A stretch of DNA of 64,000 nt from Pseudomonadota bacterium (GTDB lineage Bacteria > Pseudomonadota > Gammaproteobacteria > Burkholderiales > Burkholderiaceae_C): NCBI GenBank assembly GCA_021847345.1, contig JAJZTW010000011.1, forward strand, positions 1-64,000, in the 5' to 3' direction. Positions within the stretch are counted from its first letter, which is position 1, and every line of letters starts with the position of its first letter. Below, in pieces: positions 53,303 to 61,784 of the stretch. The notes beneath the pieces were generated by a model. It had not been told where the DNA came from. It saw only the letters and a program-made list of their open reading frames with translations, and made no database searches. The position numbers were made by a program, and so were the translations under genes.

Positions 53303-54472
53303 ATGAAGCCTCGCCTTTCCGTTGCTGCTTCAGTCGCCATGCTGGCCGTGTTGCTGGGCGGCTGCGCCCACTTCCTGCCCGGCACCGGCCCGTCCGAGAA
53401 AACCGTGCAGGCCGCGCCTACGCAGGCATCCCTCCAGGGCATCGAGGTCATACCCGTGAACTACACGGTCGCGCGTGAACTCGAGCGCGACCAGATGCAG
53501 CGGCGTTTCTCCAGCGTGTTTCGCGGCGCCGAGCACCCCGAGCACCTCGTGGGGGCCGGCGACGTGCTGCAGGTCTACATCTGGGAAGCGCCTCCGGCGA
53601 TGCTGTTCACGGCGCAGGCCGTGGCCTCCGCCGGGCTCAGCCTGGGCGGCAGCGGCATGGTCAGCCTGCCGGCGCAGACCGTGGACAACTCCGGCGACAT
53701 CGCGGTGCCCTTCGCCGGGCGCATCCACGCCGCCGGGCTGACCCTGTCGCAGGTCGAGGCCCTGGTCACGAAACGCCTCAAAGGCATGGCCAACCACCCG
53801 CAGGTGCTGGTCGCGCTGGCGCAGAACAACACCCAGAACGTGACCGTGGTGGGCAACGTCCAGCACAGCATGGAACTGCCCCTCAACCCCGGCGGCCTGC
53901 GCCTGCTGCGCGCGCTGGCGCTGGCCGGCGGCATCACCCGCCCGGTCGAGAAAACCTCGATCCAGATCTCGCGCGACGGGCGCGTGATGACCCTGCCGCT
54001 GCAGACCATCCTGCGCGATCCGCGGCAGAACATCGCGCTGCGCGCCGGCGACGTGGTCACCGCGCTGTACCAGCCCTCGAGCTTCACCGTGCTGGGTGCC
54101 GCCGGGCGCAACGCCGAGATCGACTTCGAGGCCAGCGGCATCACCCTGGCGCAGGCGCTGGCGCGCGCCGGCGGAGTCGACGGCAGCCGCTCCAACCCGT
54201 CGGGCGTGTTCGTGTTCCGCTTCGAGTCACCCGACGCGCTGCACTGGCCGAAGCAGCCGACCAAGCTGGTCGACGGCAAGGTGCCGACCATTTTCCAGTT
54301 CGACCTGCGCGATCCGGCGACCTTTTTCGTGGCGCAGTCCTTCCCGGTGCAGGACCACGACCTGCTCTACGTGTCCGACTCGCCGTCCACCGACCTGCAG
54401 CGCGTGCTGGGGGTCGTCGGCTCCATCGTCTACCCCTTCGCCAGCCTGCAGAACCTGGGCGTGATCCACTGA
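53303..54472 (+). CDS. Outer-membrane polysaccharide export lipoprotein (KpsD/CtrA/Wza-like)
   Basis: A 389-residue lipoprotein with lipobox LLGGC (Cys21). The polysaccharide-export domain begins EHLVGAGDVLQVYIWEAP and runs through SGDIAVPFAGRIHAAGLTLSQVEALVTKRLKG. SLBB-type repeats follow (VTVVGNVQHSMELPLNPGGLRLLRALALAGG and FTVLGAAGRNAEIDFEASGITLAQALARAGG). Length and layout fit CtrA/BexD-type capsule exporters. It opens the capsule region, but no ABC transporter genes are next to it. Confidence 0.9.
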   Translation: MKPRLSVAASVAMLAVLLGGCAHFLPGTGPSEKTVQAAPTQASLQGIEVIPVNYTVARELERDQMQRRFSSVFRGAEHPEHLVGAGDVLQVYIWEAPPAMLFTAQAVASAGLSLGGSGMVSLPAQTVDNSGDIAVPFAGRIHAAGLTLSQVEALVTKRLKGMANHPQVLVALAQNNTQNVTVVGNVQHSMELPLNPGGLRLLRALALAGGITRPVEKTSIQISRDGRVMTLPLQTILRDPRQNIALRAGDVVTALYQPSSFTVLGAAGRNAEIDFEASGITLAQALARAGGVDGSRSNPSGVFVFRFESPDALHWPKQPTKLVDGKVPTIFQFDLRDPATFFVAQSFPVQDHDLLYVSDSPSTDLQRVLGVVGSIVYPFASLQNLGVIH

Positions 54473-54504
54473 TGCCGCGGGCGGCTCCGCCGCGGCGACG
54501 CGCC

Positions 54505-55764
54505 TCAGCGCGCCGCCAGCAGCGCCTGCAGCGCGTCGCAGGCCACCGCGGCGCCATCCTCGGCCGCCGTGCGCTGCGCCGCGTCGCGCGCGCGCTGCGC
54601 CAGCGCGGTGTCGTCGAGCAGTTCGCCCAGCGCGCGCGCCAGATCGCGTGCGTCGCCGGCGCCCGCGGCAAGCGAGCGCGCAACACCGGCGCGCTCGGCG
54701 CGGCGGGCGTTGTCGTACTGGTCCCACTCGGCCGGCAGCAGCAACTGCGGCACGCCGGCGCGCATGCCCCAGCCGATGGTGCCGATTCCCGCCGAATGCA
54801 CCACGGCGCCTGCCAGCGCGAACAGGCGCGAGTACGGCATGTAGCCGGTGACCGCGAGGTCCCCGTCCAGGCGCAGTGCCTGCTGGAAACGCGGCGCCGC
54901 CACCAGGATGCCGCGCCGCCCCAGCCGGCGGCATGCCCCCGCCGCCTGTTGCAGGAACTCTTCGGGGCGCGTGCGCAGGCTGCCGCCCGGGGCGAACACC
55001 AGCGGCGCTGCGCTGCCGGCCTGCGCGAACTCGCGCAGGCGCTGCCATTGCGCATCGTCGCCCAGGAACTCCGGCTCGAACCAGGCGAAGCCGGTGACCC
55101 GGGTCGCCATCGGCCAGTCGGGTTGCGGCGGCGCCAGCAGCGGCGACGCCGCCAGCAGGTTCAGCTGCCGCGAGTACATGGCCTCGAAGCGCGGGTGCCC
55201 GCAGCCGGCCAGGCCGAGCTCGCGCCGGGCCGCCGCCTGCGGGCGCATCAACACGCGGGTGGCCGCGCGCGCCGGCGCGATGAACCAGCGCTGCGGCAGC
55301 CCCAGGCGTGCGGCCGCGCGCTGCAGGCCCTGCAGGTAGGGCCAGGTGGGCGGGTCGTGGCGCGACGGAATGGCCAGCGGCGACGCGGCGCAGAACACCC
55401 ACGGCTTGCCCAGCACGCGGCGCACCAGCGCGCCGGCGTAGGCCAGCTGGTTGCCCATCAGCAGCTCGGCGTCGCGCGCCAGCGGCAGCAGGGCCCGCAC
55501 CTCGGCCGCCAGCGAGGCCGGCGACAAGGTGTCGCGCAGTGCCCGGCGCGCGGCGTTCCAGGCGCTGCCGGGGCGCTCCCGGTCCGGGTCCGGCAGGCCC
55601 TGCAGCGCGTGGAAGGGCACCCCGGCGAGTTCGCAGGCCTGCGCATGGTGCGCCTCGGCGGCCAGGCGCACGCCATGCCCGCGCCGGCGCAGCTCGCGGG
55701 CCACCGCGAGCAGCGGGAGCACGTCCCCGAAGCCCCCCTTGCCCACGATTAATATTTCAGCCAT
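54505..55764 (-). CDS. Glycosyltransferase, GT1/MGT type
   Basis: A 419-residue GT-B fold protein. The N-terminal acceptor half starts MAEILIVGKGGFGDVLPLLAVARELRRRGH. The C-terminal nucleotide-sugar half has VFAPGGSLRTRPEE and the MGT motif ALAGAVVHSAGIGTIGWGMRAGVPQLLLPAEWDQYDNARR. It likely transfers a sugar in surface-polysaccharide or lipid glycosylation. The ATG at 55764 matches the start of the fold. It is oriented against the flanking capsule genes. Confidence 0.88.
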   Translation of the reverse strand: MAEILIVGKGGFGDVLPLLAVARELRRRGHGVRLAAEAHHAQACELAGVPFHALQGLPDPDRERPGSAWNAARRALRDTLSPASLAAEVRALLPLARDAELLMGNQLAYAGALVRRVLGKPWVFCAASPLAIPSRHDPPTWPYLQGLQRAAARLGLPQRWFIAPARAATRVLMRPQAAARRELGLAGCGHPRFEAMYSRQLNLLAASPLLAPPQPDWPMATRVTGFAWFEPEFLGDDAQWQRLREFAQAGSAAPLVFAPGGSLRTRPEEFLQQAAGACRRLGRRGILVAAPRFQQALRLDGDLAVTGYMPYSRLFALAGAVVHSAGIGTIGWGMRAGVPQLLLPAEWDQYDNARRAERAGVARSLAAGAGDARDLARALGELLDDTALAQRARDAAQRTAAEDGAAVACDALQALLAAR

Positions 55765-55923
55765 GCGAGAAGCGATGGTCGATGATTTGGTAAGTACCCA
55801 GGAAACACAAGGCCCGCGCGATCTTTTTGCGCAATCTGTCGAGCATTCGCAGAGCATGTCCGGCGTCGCGCCCGGCGCATGTTACGGCGCGCCGGGCCGC
55901 TCCCGCCGCTGCTGGAGCGCGCC

Positions 55924-57057
55924 ATGCTGAACACCCAGGTGTTCGACAGCATCGAGCAGGTGCCGCGCGACGAGTGGAACCAGCTCGCGCTGCGGCGCTC
56001 GCACGCCATGTCGTGGGAGTTCTGGCGCGTGGTCGAGGCCGCGCGCATGAACGACTTCCGCTACCACCACGTGCTGCTGCGCGACGCGCAGGCGCGCCTG
56101 GTGGCCGTGGCCAGCTTCTACTCCATCACCACCGACATCGCGATTTTCGCTCCCGGCCCGCTGCGCGCGCTGCTGGGCGCGGTGCGGCGCCTGTGGCCGG
56201 GCTTTTTCAAGCTGCGCATGCTCGAGTGGGGAACCCCCATCACCATCACCAGCCCGCCCTTCGCGCGCGACGACTCGGTGAGCGACGAGCAGGTCATCGG
56301 CGCCATGCACCAGGTGCTGCGCGACACCGCGCGCCGGCAGGGCCAGCTGCTGCTGGTGGTGCGCGATTTCGAGCCCGCCGCGCAGGGCCTGCGCGAGAGC
56401 TTCGCGCGCCTGGGCTACCACTGGACCGAAAGCCTGCCCAACACCTACGTCGACGTGCGCTGGCGCAGCGTGGACGACTACCTCGGCTCGATGCGCAGCT
56501 ACTACCGCAGCAAGGTGCTCAAGCACCTCAAGCGCAACCGCGAGGCCGGCGTGCGCCACGAGCTCGTGCACGACTTCGGCGCGCTCGCCGACACGCTGCG
56601 CGCGCAGTGGCTGGTGGTGCACGACAACGCCAAGGAGTTCCAGCGCGAGGTGCTCACCGCCGAGCTGTACCGCGATCTCGCGCGCGAGATGCCGGGCCGC
56701 GCCATGGTGCTGCTGTTCCACCGCGGCGACGAGCTCGTGGGCCACGCCCTGTTGCTGCTCGACGGCGACATGCTGCGCTGGCTGTACGTCGGGCGCGAGG
56801 TCGCCGCCCACGACAGCCTGTACCTGTACGTCGCGTTCAGCGTGGTGCAGACCGCCATCGAGCTCGGCGCCAGGCGCCTGGAAATGGGCCTGACCACCTA
56901 CGACATCAAGCTCGACCTCGGCGCCGAGGCGGTGCCCGTGCGCGTGGCGCTGCGCGCGTCGTGGAGCCTGATCAATCCCTTCGTCGGCCTCGGCTACCAG
57001 CTGCTCAACAAGGTGCCCGCCGCCGGCGCGCGCCAGGTGTTCAAGGGGCAGGGCTGA
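55924..57057 (+). CDS. FemAB/GNAT-like acyltransferase
   Basis: A 377-residue protein of the FemAB-like (double GNAT) type common in exopolysaccharide loci. Visible features are RSHAMSWEFWRVVEAARMNDFRYHH, YYRSKVLKHLKRNREAG, LFHRGDELVGHALLLLDGDMLRWLYVG and YLYVAFSVVQTAIELGARRLEMGLTTYDIK. GGAG lies 7 nt before ATG 55924. It probably modifies a sugar with an acyl or aminoacyl group. Three nt separate it from the epimerase gene. Confidence 0.8.
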   Translation: MLNTQVFDSIEQVPRDEWNQLALRRSHAMSWEFWRVVEAARMNDFRYHHVLLRDAQARLVAVASFYSITTDIAIFAPGPLRALLGAVRRLWPGFFKLRMLEWGTPITITSPPFARDDSVSDEQVIGAMHQVLRDTARRQGQLLLVVRDFEPAAQGLRESFARLGYHWTESLPNTYVDVRWRSVDDYLGSMRSYYRSKVLKHLKRNREAGVRHELVHDFGALADTLRAQWLVVHDNAKEFQREVLTAELYRDLAREMPGRAMVLLFHRGDELVGHALLLLDGDMLRWLYVGREVAAHDSLYLYVAFSVVQTAIELGARRLEMGLTTYDIKLDLGAEAVPVRVALRASWSLINPFVGLGYQLLNKVPAAGARQVFKGQG

Positions 57058-57060
57058 GCC

Positions 57061-58104
57061 ATGCCGACAAGCGTCGCCCCTCGTTCCGGCGCGCCGGTGC
57101 TGGTCACCGGCGCCAGCGGTTTCATCGGCCGTCACCTCGCGCTGCGCCTGCTGCGCGAGGGCCGCGCCGTGCGCCTGCTGGTGCGCGACCCCGCGCGCCT
57201 CGACCCCGAACTCGCGGCCGCTGCCCAGGTGCTGCGCGGCGACCTGCTCGAGCCCGCCAGCCTGCTGCCCGCCGTGCGCGGCTGCGGCGCCGTGTTCCAT
57301 TGCGCCGGCAATGTCGCCACCTGGGACCGTGAGCAGGCGTACCGCGCCGTCAACGTCGACGGCGTGGCCCACCTGCTGCAGGCGCTGGCCGCCAACCAGG
57401 CAGAGGGCGTGGCAGCGCCCGCGCGTCTGGTGCACCTGTCCACGGTCGACGTCTACGGCTACCCCGCGCAGCCGGCCGACGAGAGCGCGCGCTGCGACGG
57501 CGGCGCCTTCGACTACGGGCGCAGCAAGGCGCAGGGCGAGGCGCTGCTGCGCGAGCAGGCCACGCGCATGGGCCTGTCGTGGTGCGTGCTGCGCCCGGCC
57601 AACGTCATGGGCCCGCACAGCCCGTTCATCGAGCGCATCGGCGCCGAGCTGCACGGCGGGCTGATGCTGCTGGTCGACGGCGGGCGCGCCGACTGCGGCT
57701 TCCTGTACGTCGACAACCTGGTCGACTGCATGCTGTGGGCCGAGAGCGCGCCGCAGGCGCACCACGGCGTGTTCAACGTGCGCGACCCCGTGGGCGTGAG
57801 CTGGCAGCGCTTCGTGCACGACCTGCGCCGCGGCATCGGCGGGCGCGGCGTGGTGCTCAAGCTGCCCTACGCGCTGGCCGAGGCCGGCGCGCAGCTCCTG
57901 CAGGCCGGGCACCGCGTGCTGCGCCTGCCCGGCGAGCCGCTGCTGCACCCGCTGCTCGTTCGCATGTTCGGCCGCACCTGCGCGCACGACACCAGCCGCC
58001 TGCAGGCCGCCGGCGCGCCGCTGGGACGCGTGCCCTACGAGCAGGCCATGCAGCACGGCGTCGCCTGGTTCCTGCAACACCAGGCGCATCGAGCCGCTTC
58101 ATGA
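57061..58104 (+). CDS. NAD(P)-dependent epimerase/dehydratase (extended SDR)
   Basis: A 347-residue sugar-nucleotide or sterol-type extended SDR. Cofactor motif VTGASGFIGRHL, VNVDGVAHLLQA, HLSTVDVYG, and the catalytic Y152-G-R-S-K156. LRPANVMGPHS and DCGFLYVDNLVDCML follow. Its stop overlaps the kpsS start (ATGA). Substrate unknown; capsule sugar modification is likely from context. Confidence 0.9.
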   Translation: MPTSVAPRSGAPVLVTGASGFIGRHLALRLLREGRAVRLLVRDPARLDPELAAAAQVLRGDLLEPASLLPAVRGCGAVFHCAGNVATWDREQAYRAVNVDGVAHLLQALAANQAEGVAAPARLVHLSTVDVYGYPAQPADESARCDGGAFDYGRSKAQGEALLREQATRMGLSWCVLRPANVMGPHSPFIERIGAELHGGLMLLVDGGRADCGFLYVDNLVDCMLWAESAPQAHHGVFNVRDPVGVSWQRFVHDLRRGIGGRGVVLKLPYALAEAGAQLLQAGHRVLRLPGEPLLHPLLVRMFGRTCAHDTSRLQAAGAPLGRVPYEQAMQHGVAWFLQHQAHRAAS

Positions 58105-59333
58105 ACCACGCGGGACCGAAGCGGCATTTCCTGTTCCTGCAGGGCATGCCTTCGCCGTTTTTTCCGCGCATCGCGCAGGCGCTGCGCGAGCATGGGCACC
58201 GCACCACGCGAATCAACCTGTGCCTGGGCGACCACCTGTTCTGGCGCCGTGGCGGCGAGGTGCTCGACTGGCGCGGCAGCCACGCCGAATGGCCCGCGTT
58301 CATCCAGGCCTTCCTGCGCCAGCAGCAGGTCAGCGACCTGCTGCTGCTGGGCGAGCAGCGCTACTACCACCGCGAGGCCGTGCAGGCCGCGCTGGCACAG
58401 GGCGTGGCGGTCACCGTGCACGACTTCGGCTACATCCGCCCCGACTGGATCACCTTCGAGCGCAACGGCATGAGCGGCGCGTCGCTGTTCCCGCGCGAGC
58501 CCGAGGCCATCCGCCAGCTGGCGGCCGCCAGCCCGATCCCCGATTTCGCGCCGCGCTTCCACGACGACGCGCTGCGCATGGCCGCCGCCGACCTGCTGTA
58601 CAACTTCGCCAACCTGCTGCCGCTGCCGCGCTACGCACGCTACCGCCGCAGCGACCGCCGTCCGCATACCATTCCCTACACGCTGGCCAGCGCGTGGCGC
58701 CTGCTCGGTAACCGAGTGCTGCGCGAGCGCGTGCACGCGCTGGTGCGCGACATCGAGTCGGCTGGCCGCCCGTATTACGTGTTCCCGCTGCAGCTCGACC
58801 ACGATTTCCAGATCGTCGCCTACTCCCCCTACACCGGCATCGAGCACGCCATCGAGCAGGTGCTGCGATCGTTCCAGCTGCATGCCCCGCGCGACGCGCT
58901 GCTGGTGCTCAAGGAACACCCCTGGGACCCGGCGCTTCGCGACTGGCAGCGCGTTTCGGCGCGCATCGCGCAGGGCCTGGGACTGGCCTCGCGCGTGCGC
59001 TACCTGCGAGGCGGAACCCTCGACACCCTGATGCGCGGCAGCGCCGGCGTGGTCACCGTCAACAGCACCAGCGGGCTGCGCGCGCTGCAACTCGGCGCCA
59101 GGCTCAAGGTGCTGGGCCAGGCCGTGTACGACGTGCCCGGGCTGAGCTTCCAGGGCGAACTCGACGCCTTCTGGACCCAGGCGAGCCCACCCGACCCGGA
59201 GCTGGTGCAGGACCTGCTTCGCGCCATCGCCGGCAGCATCCAGATCCGCGGCGTGTTCTTTCGCGAGCCCGGGCTGGGGCACGCGGTGCAGCAGGCCGTA
59301 CGGCGCTTGCTGGAGGGCAGCGTCGGGACGTGA
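58101..59333 (+). CDS. kpsS: Capsule Kdo transferase/modification protein KpsS family
   Basis: A 410-residue protein of the Capsule_synth family. It begins KRHFLFLQGMPSPFFPRIAQALREHGH and has LLLGEQRYYHREAV, YYVFPLQLDHDFQI, VLKEHPWDP and VTVNSTSGLRALQLG, all KpsS/LipB hallmarks. Together with KpsC it builds the beta-Kdo linker on the lipid anchor of group 2-type capsules. Its last 167 bases are duplicated 1024 bp downstream. Confidence 0.9.
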   Translation: MNHAGPKRHFLFLQGMPSPFFPRIAQALREHGHRTTRINLCLGDHLFWRRGGEVLDWRGSHAEWPAFIQAFLRQQQVSDLLLLGEQRYYHREAVQAALAQGVAVTVHDFGYIRPDWITFERNGMSGASLFPREPEAIRQLAAASPIPDFAPRFHDDALRMAAADLLYNFANLLPLPRYARYRRSDRRPHTIPYTLASAWRLLGNRVLRERVHALVRDIESAGRPYYVFPLQLDHDFQIVAYSPYTGIEHAIEQVLRSFQLHAPRDALLVLKEHPWDPALRDWQRVSARIAQGLGLASRVRYLRGGTLDTLMRGSAGVVTVNSTSGLRALQLGARLKVLGQAVYDVPGLSFQGELDAFWTQASPPDPELVQDLLRAIAGSIQIRGVFFREPGLGHAVQQAVRRLLEGSVGT

Positions 59334-59375
59334 TGGCTCGCTCGGGGCGACCCAGACGCCACGTCGCCGGGTTGC

Positions 59376-59792
59376 TCAGGGTCCTGCGCCGGCAGGGCCG
59401 GCCAGGACGTTGCAGGCCAGCGAACCGGCCGCGCGCTGCAGACGGTCATCCGCCGTCCAGAGGGCACTGCAGCCATGCACCGTCGCCGTGGCCAGGTGCA
59501 GCGCGTCCGGCGTCTTCAGTCCAAACCGTGCGCGCAGCCGCGCCGCGTGCAAGTAGACCTCGTCGGGCATCGACAGGGTCTCGAACTGGCGCAGGCCTCG
59601 CTCGTAGTGATTCAACAGCGCCAGGCTTCCCGCACGCAAAGGGCCGACGAGGCACTCCAGCGTGACCAAAGGGGAAATCGCAAGCAGCTCGGGGTTCTCC
59701 CGGGCCAGCGCTTGCCGTACCTGGTGACCGTGCCGCGGATGATCCTCGAAGGCGTAGATGATCAGGCAGGAGTCGATGAAGATCAGTCCCAT
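59376..59792 (-). CDS. PIN-domain toxin (VapC-like)
   Basis: A 138-residue PIN ribonuclease. Acidic residues of the active site are visible: Asp7 (FIDSCLIIYAFE), Glu in VTLECLVGPLR, Asp in KTPDALHLATA and Asp in LWTADDRLQRAAG. It follows the antitoxin with a 10-nt overlap. It probably cleaves RNA when free of its partner. Confidence 0.88.
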   Translation of the reverse strand: MGLIFIDSCLIIYAFEDHPRHGHQVRQALARENPELLAISPLVTLECLVGPLRAGSLALLNHYERGLRQFETLSMPDEVYLHAARLRARFGLKTPDALHLATATVHGCSALWTADDRLQRAAGSLACNVLAGPAGAGP

Positions 59793-60031
59793 GCCTGGCG
59801 TTCCTGCTCGATCTGTGCATCGAGCTGCTCGGCGTCGCGTCGCGCGGTCACCGGAAGCGGGTTGCGCTCCAGCCAGCTCACGACGTCGCGCACTGGGGCC
59901 TTCGGCGAACTCACCGGCACCAGGCGGACCATCGGTACCCCGCGGTTGGCGATGAGTACCTCCTCACCGCGTACCGCGCGCTGCACGAGTTCGGACAGCC
60001 GATTCTTGGACTCGAGGATATTGAGTTGCAT
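59783..60031 (-). CDS. Phd/YefM-type antitoxin
   Basis: An 82-residue antitoxin. N-terminal MQLNILESKNRLSELVQRAVRGEEVLIANRGVPMVRLVP is the Phd/YefM DNA-binding fold; the C-terminal part (DVVSWLERNPLPVTARRDAEQLDAQIEQERQ) would wrap the toxin. The TA pair sits between kpsS and its duplicated fragment, as expected for a mobile module. Confidence 0.88.
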   Translation of the reverse strand: MQLNILESKNRLSELVQRAVRGEEVLIANRGVPMVRLVPVSSPKAPVRDVVSWLERNPLPVTARRDAEQLDAQIEQERQAWD

Positions 60032-60040
60032 GATGGTTCC

Positions 60041-60072
60041 AAGTTGGCCAGATTTTAGTGCAAGTTAGCCAG
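60041..60072 (-). promoter_or_regulatory. Direct-repeat operator/promoter of the TA operon
   Basis: AAGTTGGCCAG (60041-60051) and AAGTTAGCCAG (60062-60072) repeat with a 21-nt period (two helical turns) just upstream of the antitoxin start; CTAAAAT between them on the minus strand could be a -10 box. Autoregulation by the TA complex is likely. The same stretch could instead be the end of a decayed insertion sequence. Confidence 0.45.
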
Positions 60073-60144
60073 GTGGCGGCGATCATCCCCATGTGGCAAA
60101 GGGATCGCTTGCGCTCGCGGGTCCCCGCTGCAGCCCGTCGCCAT

Positions 60145-60186
60145 GGGCTCGGGTTGATACGGAGCCAATTGCCCCGAGAAACTCTC
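60145..60186. repeat. 42-bp dispersed repeat, copy A
   Basis: This stretch, starting GGGCTCGGGTTGATACGGAG, matches 61608-61649 at 40 of 42 positions and abuts the duplicated kpsS fragment exactly. It contains GGCTC/GAGCC arms. Identity unknown; a recombination or insertion-sequence scar is possible. Confidence 0.65.
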
Positions 60187-60187
60187 A

Positions 60188-60384
60188 ACGCCTTCTGGAC
60201 CCAGGCGACCACGCCCGACCCGGAGCTGGTGCAGGACCTGCTTCGCGCCATCGCCGGCAGCATCCAGATCCGCGGCGTGTTCTTTCGCGAGCCCGGGCTG
60301 GGGCACGCGGTGCAGCAGGCGGTGGCGCGGCTGCTGGACGGCACGGTGGGCAGGCCCGGGCGCCCCGGTGACGGGCAGGCCTGA
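60188..60384 (+). pseudogene. Duplicated 3-prime fragment of kpsS
   Basis: Bases 60188-60354 are nearly identical to 59164-59330, the end of kpsS, with a constant offset of 1024. The frame still encodes AFWTQATTPDPELVQDLL and IQIRGVFFREPGLGHAVQQAV, but lacks the rest of the protein and runs on into GRPGRPGDGQA. It is a remnant, either of a second kpsS-like gene or of a duplication made when the TA module arrived. Confidence 0.85.
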
Positions 60385-60446
60385 AACTGCCGCGCGTCGA
60401 CCGCGTGCGAGACGGGTCGCGGCTGCGCCGGGCTCGATCCCGGGCT

Positions 60447-61409
60447 TCAGCGGCCGCTTCCTTCGGACGCGACGGCAGGCAATGCCTCATGCATCCCCAG
60501 AGCTGTCAACAAGCGAGAGGTTTCCAGGGTCGCGCCGCGCAGGATGGCCAGGCGGTGTGCGATGTCCCCTCGGTAGCGAAGGCGCATGTTCGCGTCGCAC
60601 GCGTCCTCGCAGGCTTGCGGCGGCTGCTCCAGCCAGGCGCTGCCCTCGCGCGCCACGATCATCGCCAGCCAGTCGACATCACGAAGCAGCGCCACCAGCA
60701 CGTCCACCTTCCCATGACCCGAATCGGAGTGCGTGCGGTGATGATCTCGGGCCGCAAGCGCCAGCTGCGGAGGCAGCCTCCACTGCATCATGGCCTCGTA
60801 GGCCAGCTGTGTATGGGTGCAGGAGCAGGCGGCCATCTCCGCGTCCAGCAGTCCCGATGGCGTATTCCAGCCTGCATCCTCGATGGTCTCGAAGGCCTCG
60901 GGCATGCGCGCGAACATCAGGAAGCGCCCGATGTCGTGCAGCAGGCCGGCGAGATAGGCCTCGTTTGCATCGAGACGTTCGTCGATGAGCATCGGGGCCA
61001 GGCGCCGCATGTAGCTGGCCACCAGCAGCGAGTGCCCCCAGAGGTCGCGCTGCCACGGCTCGTGCGCCGGAAAGATCAGCACGGCCTTCTCGGCCAGCAT
61101 CAACTCGACCGTGGCACGCGCGCCGACGCGTATCAAGGCCATCTCGACCGTGCCGACGGAATTGTGCGAGCCGCTGGCCGCCGAATTGGCCAGGCGGAGC
61201 AATCGCACGGCAAACCCCGGGTCGGCCCGCACCAGCTGCAGGACCTTGTCGAAGTATTGCGGATCCTCCAGGTCGAGCATCGCCAGGCTCGTGATCATGC
61301 CGGGCAGCATCGGCAGAGCCGCAATGTCGTCGCGCAGGGCGCGGGCGGCGAGGCTGGAGGAAGGCTGGTCGGTGTCGGGCATGGCTGCGATCTCGTTTTT
61401 CCCGGGCAT
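60447..61409 (-). CDS. HDOD-domain signalling protein
   Basis: A 320-residue cytoplasmic protein, nearly all HDOD domain: LPMLPGMITSLAMLDLEDPQYFDKVLQLVRADPGFAVRLLRLANSA (in parts), SVGTVEMALIRVGARATVELML and AYLAGLLHDIGRFLMF, where an HD pair is retained. HDOD proteins act as signalling scaffolds, often tied to motility, biofilm or phosphorelay. Starts at 61409 or 61382 are possible. Divergent from sqr. Confidence 0.88.
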   Translation of the reverse strand: MPGKNEIAAMPDTDQPSSSLAARALRDDIAALPMLPGMITSLAMLDLEDPQYFDKVLQLVRADPGFAVRLLRLANSAASGSHNSVGTVEMALIRVGARATVELMLAEKAVLIFPAHEPWQRDLWGHSLLVASYMRRLAPMLIDERLDANEAYLAGLLHDIGRFLMFARMPEAFETIEDAGWNTPSGLLDAEMAACSCTHTQLAYEAMMQWRLPPQLALAARDHHRTHSDSGHGKVDVLVALLRDVDWLAMIVAREGSAWLEQPPQACEDACDANMRLRYRGDIAHRLAILRGATLETSRLLTALGMHEALPAVASEGSGR

Positions 61410-61607
61410 GTCCCGAACGTTAATCGAGTTGGCGACCGAGCGCAGGCAAGGATTTCACGCAATGCCCGTTTGTTGTGCGTGAAGCCTGTTTGATTCGACT
61501 CGCGATGCTCAGGGCGCAGCGGCTGCGGTGGTAGACAGCACCTTGCCGGCCAGTCCGGCTGAACGCGCGCCGCCACCCGGGCCGCACCCACGCACGGACG
61601 GCGCCAG

Positions 61608-61649
61608 GGGCTCGGGTTGATGCGGAGCCAATTGCGCCGAGAAACTCTC
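61608..61649. repeat. 42-bp dispersed repeat, copy B
   Basis: Matches copy A at 60145-60186 with two mismatches. It lies in the 375-bp gap between the HDOD gene and sqr, which otherwise shows no gene; the sqr promoter should lie between here and 61784. Confidence 0.65.
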
Positions 61650-61784
61650 TACAGTATGAAATGAGCGCGCGGTGACGCTTTCAGGCCTACCTGGCAGCGC
61701 GCTGACGCGCGATCGCACAACCGGGCGCGGATCCACGAACCCGCGCCCGAGAACCCCGATCGCCCAAGCACCCACGGAGACGAC

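Noticed and set aside
60041-60190. An insertion sequence between the antitoxin and the kpsS fragment
   Set aside because: Repeated AAGTTxGCCAG motifs recall insertion-sequence ends, but no transposase or matching inverted ends are visible, so I describe only a possible TA operator and a scar.
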